Positions 1 to 9,400 of a stretch of 64,000 nucleotides of DNA are shown piece by piece. The stretch is from positions 28,285 to 92,284 of the forward strand of contig NZ_BCNS01000032.1 in assembly GCF_001528745.1 (NCBI RefSeq). Reading direction: 5' to 3'. A program made the position numbers and the translations under genes. Below the pieces are notes generated by a model that saw only the letters and a program-made list of their open reading frames with translations, ran no database searches and was not told where the DNA came from. Position 1 is the stretch's first letter. Each line of letters starts with the position of its first letter. Source of the DNA: Marinobacterium profundum. GTDB taxonomy: Bacteria; Pseudomonadota; Gammaproteobacteria; Pseudomonadales; Balneatricaceae.

Positions 1-2
1 CA

Positions 3-689
3 GAAGTATTGCTGCGCTGGAAACATCCGCTGCGCGGCATAATCAGCCCACTTGAGTTTATCCCAGCTGCCGAAGAAACGGGCTTGATCATCGACATAGG
101 CAACTGGGTCTTCCATGAAGCCGCCTGTCAGGCCCAGCGCTGGCGTCAGCAGTACCAGTCGAGCTTCCAGCTGAGCGTAAATACGTCCCCGCTACAGCTT
201 CGGGCCGATACAAACAGCTTTGAGAGTTGGCGCAGCAGCCTGAAGTCCCTCGAGCTGCCTGGCAATGCTATCGCCATCGAAATTACCGAAAGCCTGCTGA
301 TGGATGCCAGTTTTGCCAAACGCCTGGTAGCCATTCACGCCATGGGGGTGGAAGTATCGCTGGATGACTTCGGCACTGGCTACTCGTCCATGTCCTATCT
401 GAAAAAATTCGACATCGACTACCTCAAGATCGACAAATCCTTTGTTGCCAATCTGCAACAGGGCTCAAGTGATCTGGCCATTTGCGAAGCGGTTATCGTA
501 ATGGCCCACAAGCTGGGTATTATGGTCATTGCTGAAGGTATCGAGACATTAGAGCAACGCAACTTGCTCAATGCCATGGGCTGCGATTTCGGGCAGGGAT
601 ATCTGTTCTCTTACCCGGTTCCGGCAACGGCCTTTGAAAAGCTGTTCGAATCCCGCCCCAAACCACTGACTGTTACAGACCAGAAGTAG
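3..689 (+). CDS. EAL-domain cyclic-di-GMP phosphodiesterase, C-terminal part (5' end outside window)
   Basis: The reading frame is already open at the left edge and enters inside an EAL domain, so only the C-terminal ~228 residues are visible and any sensory or GGDEF part lies upstream. The domain opens with EVLLRW (the EAL signature), followed by EITES, DDFGTGYSS, the KIDKSFV strand and an AEGIET motif, then GQGYLFS near the end. These are the metal-binding and catalytic positions of active EAL phosphodiesterases, which hydrolyse cyclic-di-GMP to pGpG. All look intact, so activity is expected rather than a degenerate sensor role. The gene stops 55 bp before folM and has no evident functional link to it. 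Confidence 0.9.
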   Translation, partial: EVLLRWKHPLRGIISPLEFIPAAEETGLIIDIGNWVFHEAACQAQRWRQQYQSSFQLSVNTSPLQLRADTNSFESWRSSLKSLELPGNAIAIEITESLLMDASFAKRLVAIHAMGVEVSLDDFGTGYSSMSYLKKFDIDYLKIDKSFVANLQQGSSDLAICEAVIVMAHKLGIMVIAEGIETLEQRNLLNAMGCDFGQGYLFSYPVPATAFEKLFESRPKPLTVTDQK

Positions 690-744
690 ACGCCAAGCCG
701 CCTCTGTGCGCGCCTAACGCATCATCACTATCGAGAGACTCCAA

Positions 745-1458
745 GTGAACACAGTACTGATTACAGGCGCGAGCCGCAGGCTCGGCCTGCATCTGACACA
801 GGCCTTCCTCGCGCAGGGCTGCAAGGTGATTGCCCTTACCCGCAAGGCCAGCGCAGAGCTTGACGCTCTGAGTACGCAGAACCTCCAGGTCGTACTGGTC
901 GACTATGGCTGTGAAGTATCCCTGGCTGCAGCCGTCGACAACATCCGCAGTCAGCATAAAGCGCTCTCGTTACTGATCCACAATGCATCGCTGTTCGAAA
1001 AGGACGCCGCCCACAAGGATGACCTGTGCAGCTTTTACGACGAACTCTACCGGGTGCACATGCGCCTGCCGGCCTACCTCAATGAAGCACTGCAGCCACT
1101 GCTGTACAACGAGACTCAGGCCGGGTGTATTGTCCATATCACTGATATTTACGCCGACAACCCAAATCGGGAATTTGGCCTCTATTGCAGCACCAAGGCG
1201 GCCCTGGAAAATCTGACAAAATCCTTCGCCAAAAAATACGCCCCCGGCATCAGGGTGAACAGCATAGCCCCAGGCCCACTCATGTTTTTGCCGAGCCACA
1301 AAGACGATGAAAAGAAAGCAGTGCTCGATCAGACCCTGCTAGTGGGTGAATCCGGGTTCGAACCCATTCTTCAGGGCATAGGATTTATAGTCGATAACCA
1401 GTTTGTTACGGGCAGCAGCATTAAAATAGATGGAGGCCGGTCGATCGGAAAAATATGA
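745..1458 (+). CDS. folM: Dihydromonapterin reductase-like short-chain dehydrogenase (FolM family)
   Basis: A 237-residue classical short-chain dehydrogenase with a GTG start. The nucleotide-binding loop TGASRRLG lies at residues 7-14 (the RR pair is typical of FolM), NAS at 80-82, and the catalytic YxxxK is Y147/K151, followed by the NSIAPGP segment. FolM reduces dihydromonapterin to the tetrahydro form, and dihydrofolate weakly, with NADPH in the cytosol. The neighbouring gene on the other strand is a folK-like pyrophosphokinase, which supports a pterin role. The two genes converge and their last 120 bp overlap, so the C-terminal ~40 codons are also antisense coding sequence. A generic SDR of other specificity is the alternative. 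Confidence 0.8.
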   Translation: MNTVLITGASRRLGLHLTQAFLAQGCKVIALTRKASAELDALSTQNLQVVLVDYGCEVSLAAAVDNIRSQHKALSLLIHNASLFEKDAAHKDDLCSFYDELYRVHMRLPAYLNEALQPLLYNETQAGCIVHITDIYADNPNREFGLYCSTKAALENLTKSFAKKYAPGIRVNSIAPGPLMFLPSHKDDEKKAVLDQTLLVGESGFEPILQGIGFIVDNQFVTGSSIKIDGGRSIGKI

Positions 1459-1860
1459 CCCAAAGAGTGCCACGCGGGCCTTGTTTGATGATTTACTGAG
1501 CACCTGCTGCAAATAGCTTTCGCGGCAGCCGCTGAAAACATTCAACGAGAACTTGCGGCTGCACAGGATGATATCAATATCGCAGGTGCGATCCTTGATA
1601 CTGCGATCGCAGTCTGAGCGGTCCCGCCCAAGCATCTCTTCCACGCTGCAAAAGAATGCCTTGAGTGAATCCTGCGCCATATCACTTTGAATCACCACCA
1701 GGGTATTGATGAACACCTTGTCGGTAACCATGCACTCGGGCTTGGTATAGGTGCAGGGGTAAACGAACGCAGTGGTGAAATGCTCCAGCAGGACTTCCAG
1801 GCACTTAGCAACATTGACCTCGGGATCTATATTGGAGCCGACCGACAGATAGTAATACAT
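1339..1860 (-). CDS. folK: 6-hydroxymethyl-7,8-dihydropterin pyrophosphokinase-like protein
   Basis: 173 residues. The N-terminus YLSVGSNIDPE matches the HPPK opening and FINTLVV matches the conserved pterin-binding strand. RDRTCDIDIIL near residues 89-99 carries the two metal-binding aspartates (D94 and D96) that hold ATP-magnesium in this family. HPPK transfers pyrophosphate from ATP to hydroxymethyl-dihydropterin in folate synthesis. The C-terminal ~60 residues are divergent and are the part encoded opposite folM. The gene is not beside folP or panB, so it may be a second, pterin-specialised paralogue working with FolM; that is inference. Start is the ATG at 1860. Confidence 0.75.
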   Translation of the reverse strand: MYYYLSVGSNIDPEVNVAKCLEVLLEHFTTAFVYPCTYTKPECMVTDKVFINTLVVIQSDMAQDSLKAFFCSVEEMLGRDRSDCDRSIKDRTCDIDIILCSRKFSLNVFSGCRESYLQQVLSKSSNKARVALFGSYFSDRPASIYFNAAARNKLVIDYKSYALKNGFEPGFTH

Positions 1861-1997
1861 ATAGCCTCATTCCCTGCCCCTGTAGGGCTTTATTTTTATA
1901 ACTCAGGGCCGTGGCAGAGAGCGCGCAATTCAGCTATGGAACACAGAATCTGCCCGCTGCCATCGCGGTTCCCCTGCATGCTGTCAAACAATAAAAC

Positions 1998-3248
1998 CTA
2001 GGCGGACACGCCTTTGAGCACAGCGGCAACCTGACAGCGCTGCCATAGCACAACCACCAGTGCGGCCGTAGCCAGGGCGCAGGCAATAAGCACCCCCACG
2101 AACCCCACCACTTCAGCGACAGACCCCATAAAAAAGGCCCCCAGTGCCGGTACTCCAAGACTCACCACCGTCCAGATGCTCAGCACCCGACCGCGGTAAG
2201 CATCCGCCACACAGACTTGAATCAACGACTGGCAACCCGTGCCAATCATGGTCACCGCCATGCTTACCAGCATGATCATAAGCCCCAGCCCCGCCAGGTC
2301 TCGTACCCAGGCCACCAGCAGCACCACCACCGAGCACAACAACAAGGAAGCAAACACCAGCTGCAACAGAGTACGCTCCCGTCCACGCATACGTGACACT
2401 ATGACCCCGCCCAGCACAGAACCAACGCCGGCAAGGGCGCTCAGGCTCGCAAGAGTGCCTGCATCACCATTGATCAGGCGGCCCGAAATTGCCGGCAGCA
2501 GCTCCATGATGCTGCGACCGATCATCCCATCCACCATGGTCAGAATCAGTACCAGACGAATCAGCGGCGAGTTGCGAATCACCACCAGTCCCTGCGACAT
2601 GGCCGTGAAAATGGACTCGGCATGATGGGGCGAGCGTGGGACATGCACCTTGATGCGCAGCAAAAACAGCGAGCCCACCCCAAACAGGGCCGAGACCAGC
2701 ATAAATGCTGCTGCAGTAGATACGGATACCAGCAACCAGGCACCCAGGGCAGGCCCGATAATGCGAGAGATATTGTAAGTAATGGAGGCCAGCCCGACGG
2801 CACTGGGCAGCGACGGCCGCGCCACCAGGTGTGGCAGCAGCACAAGGCGCATGGGGTGCTGCGCGGCAGAGACCACTCCAAGCATAAAGGCCAGACACAG
2901 TATCCAGTTCAGCGAGAATACGCCCTGAAAGTTCGCCACAGCAGCGCTGACGCTGATCACGGCTTCACTCAGATAGGCCACAAGCATGCCCTGGCGCGGA
3001 TCAAGACGATCCGCCAGCACACCGAACACCGGCGATAAAAAGAAAGTAGGTAGCAGCATGGCGGCGCTGACAGCACCCACCCAGAGCGGCGACTGGGTGA
3101 GGTCCCAGGTGCTCCAGCCAATCAGAAAACGGGTAATCCAGGTCGCCAGCGTCAGAAAGGCGCTGCCACCGAAATAGAGACAGAATATGCGAGATGAAAA
3201 AGCCGACCGACAGGACGACCGGTTTTCAATGCTTCGTTGAAAAACCAT
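1998..3248 (-). CDS. MFS transporter, EntS/MFS_3-like exporter
   Basis: About 416 residues with a dozen hydrophobic segments and the typical MFS pattern, including a GVLADRLDPRQG loop between TM2 and TM3 and a GxxSAAQHP segment resembling EntS and related MFS_3 exporters. These are proton-driven inner-membrane exporters of siderophores, drugs or macrolides; the substrate cannot be read from sequence. A GTG 36 bp further upstream (3284) is possible, but the ATG at 3248 has a GGA about 8 bases before it and gives the usual short cytoplasmic N-terminus. It is a single gene, with no siderophore biosynthesis genes nearby. Confidence 0.75.
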   Translation of the reverse strand: MVFQRSIENRSSCRSAFSSRIFCLYFGGSAFLTLATWITRFLIGWSTWDLTQSPLWVGAVSAAMLLPTFFLSPVFGVLADRLDPRQGMLVAYLSEAVISVSAAVANFQGVFSLNWILCLAFMLGVVSAAQHPMRLVLLPHLVARPSLPSAVGLASITYNISRIIGPALGAWLLVSVSTAAAFMLVSALFGVGSLFLLRIKVHVPRSPHHAESIFTAMSQGLVVIRNSPLIRLVLILTMVDGMIGRSIMELLPAISGRLINGDAGTLASLSALAGVGSVLGGVIVSRMRGRERTLLQLVFASLLLCSVVVLLVAWVRDLAGLGLMIMLVSMAVTMIGTGCQSLIQVCVADAYRGRVLSIWTVVSLGVPALGAFFMGSVAEVVGFVGVLIACALATAALVVVLWQRCQVAAVLKGVSA

Positions 3249-3401
3249 AGTGATCCATAGCTTATTATTATACTTGCACGCCACTGCGCTGCCGGGTTGT
3301 CAGCTTTCCGGACAGTTTTAGCATCAGGCGCAAAACGCTGTTATTAAAGTAATTTACACGAAAACGGTGTGACTACCAGCCCGAATCAACGTCCAGCCAG
3401 A

Positions 3402-3428
3402 AACAAAAATGGAGCCCTGCGGCTCCAT
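3402..3428 (-). terminator. Rho-independent terminator after pilU
   Basis: On the minus strand a perfect 8-bp stem (ATGGAGCC/GGCTCCAT, 3409-3428) with a GCAG loop runs straight into a T-rich tract (3402-3408). It lies about 45 bp beyond the pilU stop and should end the pilT-pilU transcript. Confidence 0.8.
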
Positions 3429-3473
3429 AATATGCGGGGTCGCCAGTACGACGACTCCAACCTGGCGTAGCTG

Positions 3474-4640
3474 TTACATGGTTTTGATGTCGATATTGCC
3501 TTTTTCGTTCAGATAATCATCCTCTTCCTGCAGCAGGAAGGAGTTATCTTCCGGCGGTGCCGCCAGATCCGGGTTGGTATCGGCATTGAGTTTGATCATC
3601 AAACGCAGGTCGTTGGCGGAATCGGCATGGGCAAGCGCCGAATCGTAGGTAATGGTGCCCTGCTTGTACAACTCGAACAGCGCCTGGTCGAAGGTCTGCA
3701 TACCGAGGTTGGTGGATTTCTTGATGACTTCCTTGATCGCATGTACATCGGCCTTGCGAATCAGATCGGAAATAAGCGGCGTATTGATCATGACTTCAAT
3801 GGCTGCGCGCCGCCCCTTGCCATCGGTCGTAGGCAGCAACTGCTGCGCCACTATGGCCTTGAGGTTGAGCGACATGTCCATCCAGATCTGACTATGGTGC
3901 TCTGGCCCAAAGAAGCTGATGATACGATCCAGCGCCTGGTTGGCATTGTTGGCATGCAATGTCGCCATACACAAATGGCCGGTTTCCGCAAAGGCCAGGC
4001 CGTGCTGCATGGTTTCCTTGGAGCGAATTTCACCCATCAGAATCACATCCGGCGCCTGGCGCAAGGTGTTCTTCAAGGCCACATCAAAGCTTTCCGTATC
4101 GATACCCACTTCGCGCTGGGTAATGATGCTCTCCTTGTGGTCGTGCATGTACTCGATCGGATCCTCGATGGTGATAATGTGTCCACGACTATGCATGTTG
4201 CGATAGTCGATCATGGATGCCAGCGAGGTCGACTTACCTGTCGAGGTGCCGCCGACAAACAGGATCAGCCCGCGCTTTGTCATGGCCAGATCTTTCAGCA
4301 CCGGAGGCAAATTCAGCTCATCCATCGAGGGGATATGCGTCGCGATGCGACGCAGTACCATGCCCGGCGAGTTGCGCTGCATAAAGGCACTGACTCGAAA
4401 ACGACCCATGCCTCGGGCACTGATGGCGAAGTTGCACTCACTGGTGCCCTCAAACTCAGCCAGCTGCTTGTCGTTCATGGTGCTGTACACCAGAGAGCGC
4501 ACCTGCGATTGAGTCAGCGGCTCCTTGGTGAGCGGCTTGATGGTCCCGTCTACCTTGATGCTCGGACGAGCGCCCGCGGTCACGAATAAATCCGATGCGT
4601 CGCGGTCGATGACTACTTTCAAAAGTTGTGTAAAGTCCAC
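3474..4640 (-). CDS. pilU: Type IV pilus retraction ATPase PilU
   Basis: 388 residues, GTG start. It is a secretion-type AAA-like ATPase with an N-terminal PAS-like PilT domain. The Walker A box is G130-S139 (GGTSTGKSTS; STG instead of the usual TGS, as often in PilU), the Asp box ITIEDPIEY begins near 157, Walker B is DVILMGEIR near 198-206, and the His box GHLCMATLHA is near 221-230. A long acidic C-terminal tail after about residue 355 is PilU-typical and absent in PilT. It works at the cytoplasmic base of the type IV pilus as an accessory retraction motor with PilT, whose gene is 27 bp upstream in the same orientation. Confidence 0.93.
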   Translation of the reverse strand: MDFTQLLKVVIDRDASDLFVTAGARPSIKVDGTIKPLTKEPLTQSQVRSLVYSTMNDKQLAEFEGTSECNFAISARGMGRFRVSAFMQRNSPGMVLRRIATHIPSMDELNLPPVLKDLAMTKRGLILFVGGTSTGKSTSLASMIDYRNMHSRGHIITIEDPIEYMHDHKESIITQREVGIDTESFDVALKNTLRQAPDVILMGEIRSKETMQHGLAFAETGHLCMATLHANNANQALDRIISFFGPEHHSQIWMDMSLNLKAIVAQQLLPTTDGKGRRAAIEVMINTPLISDLIRKADVHAIKEVIKKSTNLGMQTFDQALFELYKQGTITYDSALAHADSANDLRLMIKLNADTNPDLAAPPEDNSFLLQEEDDYLNEKGNIDIKTM

Positions 4641-4667
4641 TACCTGTTACCCCGAGCCTTGTACCCG

Positions 4668-5702
4668 TCAGAAACCCTGCGGATTCTTTGCTTTTTCCCG
4701 CGCAAGTTCGCGCGAAATGAGTCCTTTTTTCATCAATTCAAGCAACGCCTGATCCAGCGTCTTCATACCAAAAGCAGCGCCTGTCTGGATGGATGAATAC
4801 ATCTGTGCAATTTTGTCTTCACGGATCAGATTGCGTATGGCAGGTGTACCTATCATGATTTCATGCGCAGCCACACGGCCACCATTGGTCTTTTTAAGCA
4901 GTGTCTGCGAAATAACGCCCTGCAATGACTCCGAAAGCATTGAGCGCACCATCGATTTTTCCGCCGCCGGGAAAACGTCGATCACACGGTCGATGGTCTT
5001 GGCCGCCGAGGTGGTATGCAATGTGCCGAACACCAGGTGACCCGTTTCCGCCGCTGTAAGCGCCAGACGAATGGTCTCAAGGTCTCGCATCTCACCCACC
5101 AGTATAACGTCTGGATCTTCACGCAATGCCGAACGCAGTGCGTTTGAAAAGCTCTGCGTATCGCGATGCACTTCGCGCTGGTTCATCAGGCACTTCTTGC
5201 TTTCATGCACAAACTCGATCGGATCCTCGATGGTGAGAATGTGATCGGGGCGAGTATCATTGACGTAATCGACCATCGCCGCCAGGGTGGTACTTTTACC
5301 GGAACCGGTAGGCCCGGTTACCAGCACCAGGCCACGGGGCAGGGACGCAAGATCCTGGAACACCTTGCCCATGCCGAGATCTTCCAGTGTCAGCACGCGA
5401 CTCGGGATGGTTCGAAAAACCGCCGCCGCGCCGCGGTTCTGGTTGAATACGTTGACACGAAAGCGCGCCAGCGCGGGAACATCAATCGAGAAATCAGCCT
5501 CGTAGGTATCCTCAAAGGTCTTGCGAACCTTGTCGTTCATAATGTCATATATAAGCGACTGAACGGCCTTGTGATCCAGCGCCGGCAGTTTGATACGGCG
5601 AATGTCGCCGTCAACACGAATGACCGGTGGCATACCGGCCGAAATATGCAGGTCGGAAGCCCCTTGCTGCACCGCAAACGATAATAGTTCGGTTATATCC
5701 AT
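4668..5702 (-). CDS. pilT: Type IV pilus twitching motility ATPase PilT
   Basis: 344 residues from the ATG that gives the family's normal start MDITELL; a start 12 bp upstream is possible but not needed. Walker A is GPTGSGKST (130-138), with the Asp box LTIEDPIEF, Walker B DVILVGEMRD and the His box GHLVFGTLHT following in order. The C-terminal AIRNLIRE motif, required for retraction in characterised PilT proteins, is intact. PilT forms a hexamer that drives pilus depolymerisation for twitching and DNA uptake. It precedes pilU, is transcribed away from yggS, and the 93-bp gap to yggS must hold both promoters. Confidence 0.96.
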   Translation of the reverse strand: MDITELLSFAVQQGASDLHISAGMPPVIRVDGDIRRIKLPALDHKAVQSLIYDIMNDKVRKTFEDTYEADFSIDVPALARFRVNVFNQNRGAAAVFRTIPSRVLTLEDLGMGKVFQDLASLPRGLVLVTGPTGSGKSTTLAAMVDYVNDTRPDHILTIEDPIEFVHESKKCLMNQREVHRDTQSFSNALRSALREDPDVILVGEMRDLETIRLALTAAETGHLVFGTLHTTSAAKTIDRVIDVFPAAEKSMVRSMLSESLQGVISQTLLKKTNGGRVAAHEIMIGTPAIRNLIREDKIAQMYSSIQTGAAFGMKTLDQALLELMKKGLISRELAREKAKNPQGF

Positions 5703-5795
5703 AGCGTTGGGCACCCGGTACCACTTCCATTGGAGCCCCTATTTCTAGCAGAATAGCCCAGTCAATCCAATGGCCGACGGTACTAAAAGCAGGGT

Positions 5796-6509
5796 ATGAA
5801 AAATATAGTAGACAATATTTGCGCTGTACGCGCACAAATCACCCGCGCCGCGCATCTTACCGGACGGCCTCCCCAGAGCATACAATTACTGGCGGTCAGC
5901 AAGACTCGGCAGGCGGATGAACTGCGCCAGGCGTTCGCCGCCGGCCAGCATGCTTTCGGCGAAAACTACCTGCAGGAAGGTCTGGACAAGATCGCGGCAC
6001 TGGCCGACCTTGCCATCGAATGGCATTTTATTGGCCCGATTCAGTCCAATAAAACCCGCCAGATTGCCGACCACTTTCACTGGGTACACAGTGTCGATCG
6101 CCTCAAGGTGGCCCGCAGGCTGTCGGAGCAGCGCCCCACCAATATGCAGCCCCTGAACATTTGCCTGCAGGTCAACATCAGCGCCGAAGCCAGCAAATCA
6201 GGCTGCCTGCCCGATACCCTAATCGAACTGGCAAGGCAGGTTGCTCAGCTGCCCGGTTTGCAACTGCGCGGGCTGATGGCTATTCCTGCTGCCAGCCAGG
6301 ATACACAACTGCAGCAGCAGGCCTTTGCTGCTCTGCGCACTTTGCTGCAGCAACTGCAAACCGAGCTGCCACAGCTGGATACCCTGTCGATGGGCATGTC
6401 CGGTGACATGGACGCCGCTATCGCAGAAGGGGCCACTATAGTGCGCATTGGCAGCGCCATTTTCGGCCCCCGAACCTACCCCTCACCTAGCCAGGACACC
6501 CCATTATGA
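5796..6509 (+). CDS. yggS: PLP homeostasis protein YggS (PLPBP/COG0325)
   Basis: 237 residues with the single TIM-barrel PLP-binding fold of the alanine-racemase-like family. The PLP lysine is K36 in LLAVSKT, followed by HAFGENYLQE and WHFIGPIQSNK; LSMGMSGD and the final VRIGSAIFG bind the phosphate. YggS proteins have no robust catalytic activity; they buffer and distribute pyridoxal phosphate and affect amino-acid pools. The gene overlaps proC by 4 bp (ATGA), which implies translational coupling, and heads the yggS-proC-yggT cluster common in gammaproteobacteria. Confidence 0.93.
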   Translation: MKNIVDNICAVRAQITRAAHLTGRPPQSIQLLAVSKTRQADELRQAFAAGQHAFGENYLQEGLDKIAALADLAIEWHFIGPIQSNKTRQIADHFHWVHSVDRLKVARRLSEQRPTNMQPLNICLQVNISAEASKSGCLPDTLIELARQVAQLPGLQLRGLMAIPAASQDTQLQQQAFAALRTLLQQLQTELPQLDTLSMGMSGDMDAAIAEGATIVRIGSAIFGPRTYPSPSQDTPL

Positions 6510-7330
6510 GCACGCAACCGACTGTAGCCTTTATCGGCGCCGGCAACATGGCCCGCGCCATCATCGCCGGGCTGCTGCACAACGGCTACCCTGCCGCCAG
6601 CATCTGGGCCACAGGCACTCGGGCGGAAAAACTGGCCGATCTGAACACCCTGGGTATTAACACAGGCACCGACAACAATGCCGCCGCAGCCGCGGCGGAC
6701 ATCCTAATCCTCGCGGTCAAGCCGCAGATGATGAAACAGGTTTGCGCCCCGCTGCGCGACACCGTAATGCAGCGGCGCCCACTGATCGTTTCGGTGGCCG
6801 CAGGTATCGCCTGTGACAGCCTGGATCTCTGGCTGGGCGGCGACAATGCCGTTGTGCGCTGCATGCCCAATACTCCATCCCAGGTACAAACCGGTGCCAG
6901 CGGCCTGTTCGCCAACGAGAAAGTCACTCAGGTACAGAAACAGCAAACCGAACTGTTGCTAAAGCACGTCGGATTGGCGCTCTGGGTGGAGCGCGAAGAG
7001 CTGATTCACGCTGTGACCGCCGTATCAGGCTCAGGGCCCGCCTATTATTTCCTGTTTATGGAAGCCATGATCACCGCCGGAGAGAAACTGGGACTGGCGC
7101 CTGAAACCGCCACTGCCCTGACCTTGCAAACCGCCCTGGGTGCTGCGCGCATGGCCAGCGACAGTGCGCTCAGCCCTGCGCAGTTGCGCCAGGGTGTCAC
7201 CTCTCCCAAGGGCACCACAGAACAGGCCATACTGTCATTTCAGAGCGCGCATCTTGAAGCTCTGGTGGAAGATGCCATGCAGGCCTGTGCAAATCGTTCG
7301 AAGGAACTCGCAGAGCTTCTGAAGGACTAG
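6506..7330 (+). CDS. proC: Pyrroline-5-carboxylate reductase
   Basis: 274 residues, the normal size for ProC. The NADPH-binding motif GAGNMA is at 11-16, AVKPQMM follows the Rossmann half, RCMPNTPSQV is the conserved middle motif, and SGSGPAYYFLFMEAM forms the substrate-binding helix of the C-terminal dimerisation domain, with GVTSPKGTTEQA near the end. It catalyses the last step of proline synthesis, reducing 1-pyrroline-5-carboxylate with NAD(P)H. It is translationally coupled to yggS by a 4-bp overlap and followed after 96 bp by yggT. Confidence 0.96.
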   Translation: MSTQPTVAFIGAGNMARAIIAGLLHNGYPAASIWATGTRAEKLADLNTLGINTGTDNNAAAAAADILILAVKPQMMKQVCAPLRDTVMQRRPLIVSVAAGIACDSLDLWLGGDNAVVRCMPNTPSQVQTGASGLFANEKVTQVQKQQTELLLKHVGLALWVEREELIHAVTAVSGSGPAYYFLFMEAMITAGEKLGLAPETATALTLQTALGAARMASDSALSPAQLRQGVTSPKGTTEQAILSFQSAHLEALVEDAMQACANRSKELAELLKD

Positions 7331-7426
7331 CAGGACATCGCACCGCCCGCGCGGTTCATTCAGCCCGCGAAAGGCTCTATACTTGCCAGCAAATCAACAG
7401 CTTGAATCTAAGGCGGCGAAACAGCC

Positions 7427-7969
7427 ATGGGACAGGATCCGATTATTCTGATCATCCGTACAATCGGCGAGCTCTATGCGTTCATCGTCGTTTTGCGTTT
7501 CTTACTGCAGCTGGCCAAGGTGGATTTCTACAATCCCATCAGCCAGGCCGTCGCACGGCTCACCAGCATTCCACTGGCGCCCCTGCAACGGGTCATTCCC
7601 CGGGCGGGCTCCGTAGACCTGTCTGCGCTGGTACTGGCCTATGGCGTGAAGCTGCTGACATTGTTCCTGCTACTCATGGTCGCAGGCCAGAGCCTGCCCA
7701 TCGCCAGCCTGTTGCTGTATGCACTCGCAGGCTTGCTGAATACCCTGCTGACCATCGCCTTCTGGGCCGTAATAGGTGCGGTTATCATCAGCTGGATAGC
7801 ACCCAATAATTATCATCCGGCGCCCCAGCTCATCCTGCAGCTGACCGAACCGCTATTTGCCCTGGCCCGCAAGGTGATTCCGCCCATCGGTGGGCTGGAC
7901 CTGTCGCCGATCCTGATTTTCCTGGCCATTCAGATCATGCAGTCCCAGGTCAGCCGCCTGGTCATGTAG
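7427..7969 (+). CDS. yggT: YggT family integral membrane protein
   Basis: 180 residues with two tandem YGGT repeats. Each has a hydrophobic segment followed by a conserved stretch: FYNPISQAVARLTSIPLAPL in the first, HPAPQLILQLTEPLFALARK in the second, so the protein probably has four to five membrane spans. The second repeat contains the characteristic SWIAPNNYHP. Family members are linked to cell-envelope and division functions or osmotic stress tolerance, without an agreed biochemical role. Position after proC is the canonical one. Confidence 0.88.
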   Translation: MGQDPIILIIRTIGELYAFIVVLRFLLQLAKVDFYNPISQAVARLTSIPLAPLQRVIPRAGSVDLSALVLAYGVKLLTLFLLLMVAGQSLPIASLLLYALAGLLNTLLTIAFWAVIGAVIISWIAPNNYHPAPQLILQLTEPLFALARKVIPPIGGLDLSPILIFLAIQIMQSQVSRLVM

Positions 7970-8224
7970 ATGACAAACACCTATTCAGTGGCAGGGAGAC
8001 AGCCTGACACTGAATTGCGCATCGGCAAATTGGGCCCAACGATCAAGCGCTGCGGTGATCTGCATGGCTGGCCGTTTGAACATACGCATCAGGCTAGCGG
8101 CGCTATTAGTCCCGCCATGGAAATACCAGGCCACGCGCGACACCTGCCATAGCGTTATTTGCCCCGGGTTCTGCGCCGCTTGCACGGCCTGACCCCGATT
8201 ACTTCAGTACCTGGATATCAGCCA
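7970..8224. other. yggT-metX intergenic region
   Basis: About 255 bp without a gene I can support. Two short open frames exist, one on each strand (plus 7970-8152, minus 7985-8185 with a GTG start), and neither resembles a family I recognise. The metX promoter presumably lies here, but I see no convincing -35/-10 pair and no SAM riboswitch-like structure. Confidence 0.4.
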
Positions 8225-9400
8225 ATGCCAACATCCACTCCTGCAGACTCGGTCGGCCTTGTTCAGCCGCAGCAATTCCAGTTTGACCAGCCACTGGAGC
8301 TCGCCTGCGGACGCCAACTGGACAGCTATAGCCTGACGGTTGAAACCTACGGCACGCTGAACGCAGACCGCTCCAATGCAATTCTGGTATGTCATGCCCT
8401 CTCCGGCAATCATCATCTGGCCGGTTATCACAGCATGGACGACCCCAAACCCGGCTGGTGGGATTCGGCCATAGGCCCTGGCAAGGTTATCGATACCAAC
8501 CGCTTTTTTGTTGTTGGGCTGAACAACCTGGGGGGCTGTCACGGCTCAAGCGGGCCCAATCAGCCGAACCCCGAGACGGGCGCTCCCTATGGCCCCGATT
8601 TTCCGATCGTCACTGTCGCCGACTGGGTCCAAAGCCAGGCGCGCCTTGCGGACCGTCTGGGCATCCAGCAATGGGCCGCTGTCATCGGGGGCAGTCTGGG
8701 TGGCATGCAGGCGCTACAGTGGGCGATCGACTACCCGCAACGCCTGCGTCACTGCATTATCATCGCCGCCGCCGCCAGGCTCTCGGCGCAGAATATCGCC
8801 TTCAATGAGGTGGCACGCCAGGCCATTACGCGGGACCCGCAGTTCCACGACGGCCACTACTACGCCGAGCATGCCATCCCCAAAACCGGCCTGATGCTGG
8901 CGCGCATGGTGGGGCATATTACCTACCTGTCAGATGACGGCATGCGGGAGAAATTCGGCCGCGACATGAAACGTGGCAAGCTGAGTTTTGACTTGAGCCC
9001 GCAGTTTGAGATCGAGTCTTATCTGCAGTATCAGGGGGAGCGTTTTTCCACCGCCTTCGATGCCAACACCTATCTGCTGATGACAAGAGCACTGGATTAC
9101 TTTGACCCGGCCGCACTCTATGGAGACAGCCTGAGCGAGGCGCTGCGCGGCGCCCAGTGCAAATTCAAGGTCATATCCTTCACCACCGACTGGCGTTTTT
9201 CACCCGAGCGTTCGCGGGAAATTGTCGATGCCCTGATTGATGCCGGCAAGGCCGTCAGCTATGCAGAAATCGACTCGCCCCAGGGGCATGATGCTTTTCT
9301 GATCCCGATACCACGCTATATGGAAGTGTTCGGCGCCTGCCTGGGTCAGGTGGCCGCCGATATACCTTCATCTGCAGGAGAGCCGCTGAGATGCGCGTAG
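8225..9400 (+). CDS. metX: Homoserine O-acyltransferase MetX
   Basis: 391 residues from the ATG at 8225; an upstream TTG would add an unlikely 22 residues. It is an alpha/beta-hydrolase acyltransferase: [13 protein letters not shown] forms the oxyanion region, the nucleophile elbow is GGSLGG with S157, and the C-terminal DWRFSP and GHDAFL hold the Asp and His of the triad. The enzyme activates homoserine for methionine synthesis. In gammaproteobacteria with a metX-metW pair the acyl donor is usually succinyl-CoA despite the MetX fold, so homoserine O-succinyltransferase is the likelier activity (family knowledge, not readable here). The 3' end overlaps metW by 10 bp. Confidence 0.93.
   Translation: MPTSTPADSVGLVQPQQFQFDQPLELACGRQLDSYSLTVETYGTLNADRSNAILVCHALSGNHHLAGYHSMDDPKPGWWDSAIGPGKVIDTNRFFVVGLNNLGGCHGSSGPNQPNPETGAPYGPDFPIVTVADWVQSQARLADRLGIQQWAAVIGGSLGGMQALQWAIDYPQRLRHCIIIAAAARLSAQNIAFNEVARQAITRDPQFHDGHYYAEHAIPKTGLMLARMVGHITYLSDDGMREKFGRDMKRGKLSFDLSPQFEIESYLQYQGERFSTAFDANTYLLMTRALDYFDPAALYGDSLSEALRGAQCKFKVISFTTDWRFSPERSREIVDALIDAGKAVSYAEIDSPQGHDAFLIPIPRYMEVFGACLGQVAADIPSSAGEPLRCA

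Noticed and set aside
3627..4589. Long open frame (320 codons) opposite pilU
   Set aside because: Antisense shadow of a conserved GC-rich gene; His/Arg-rich composition without any family motif.
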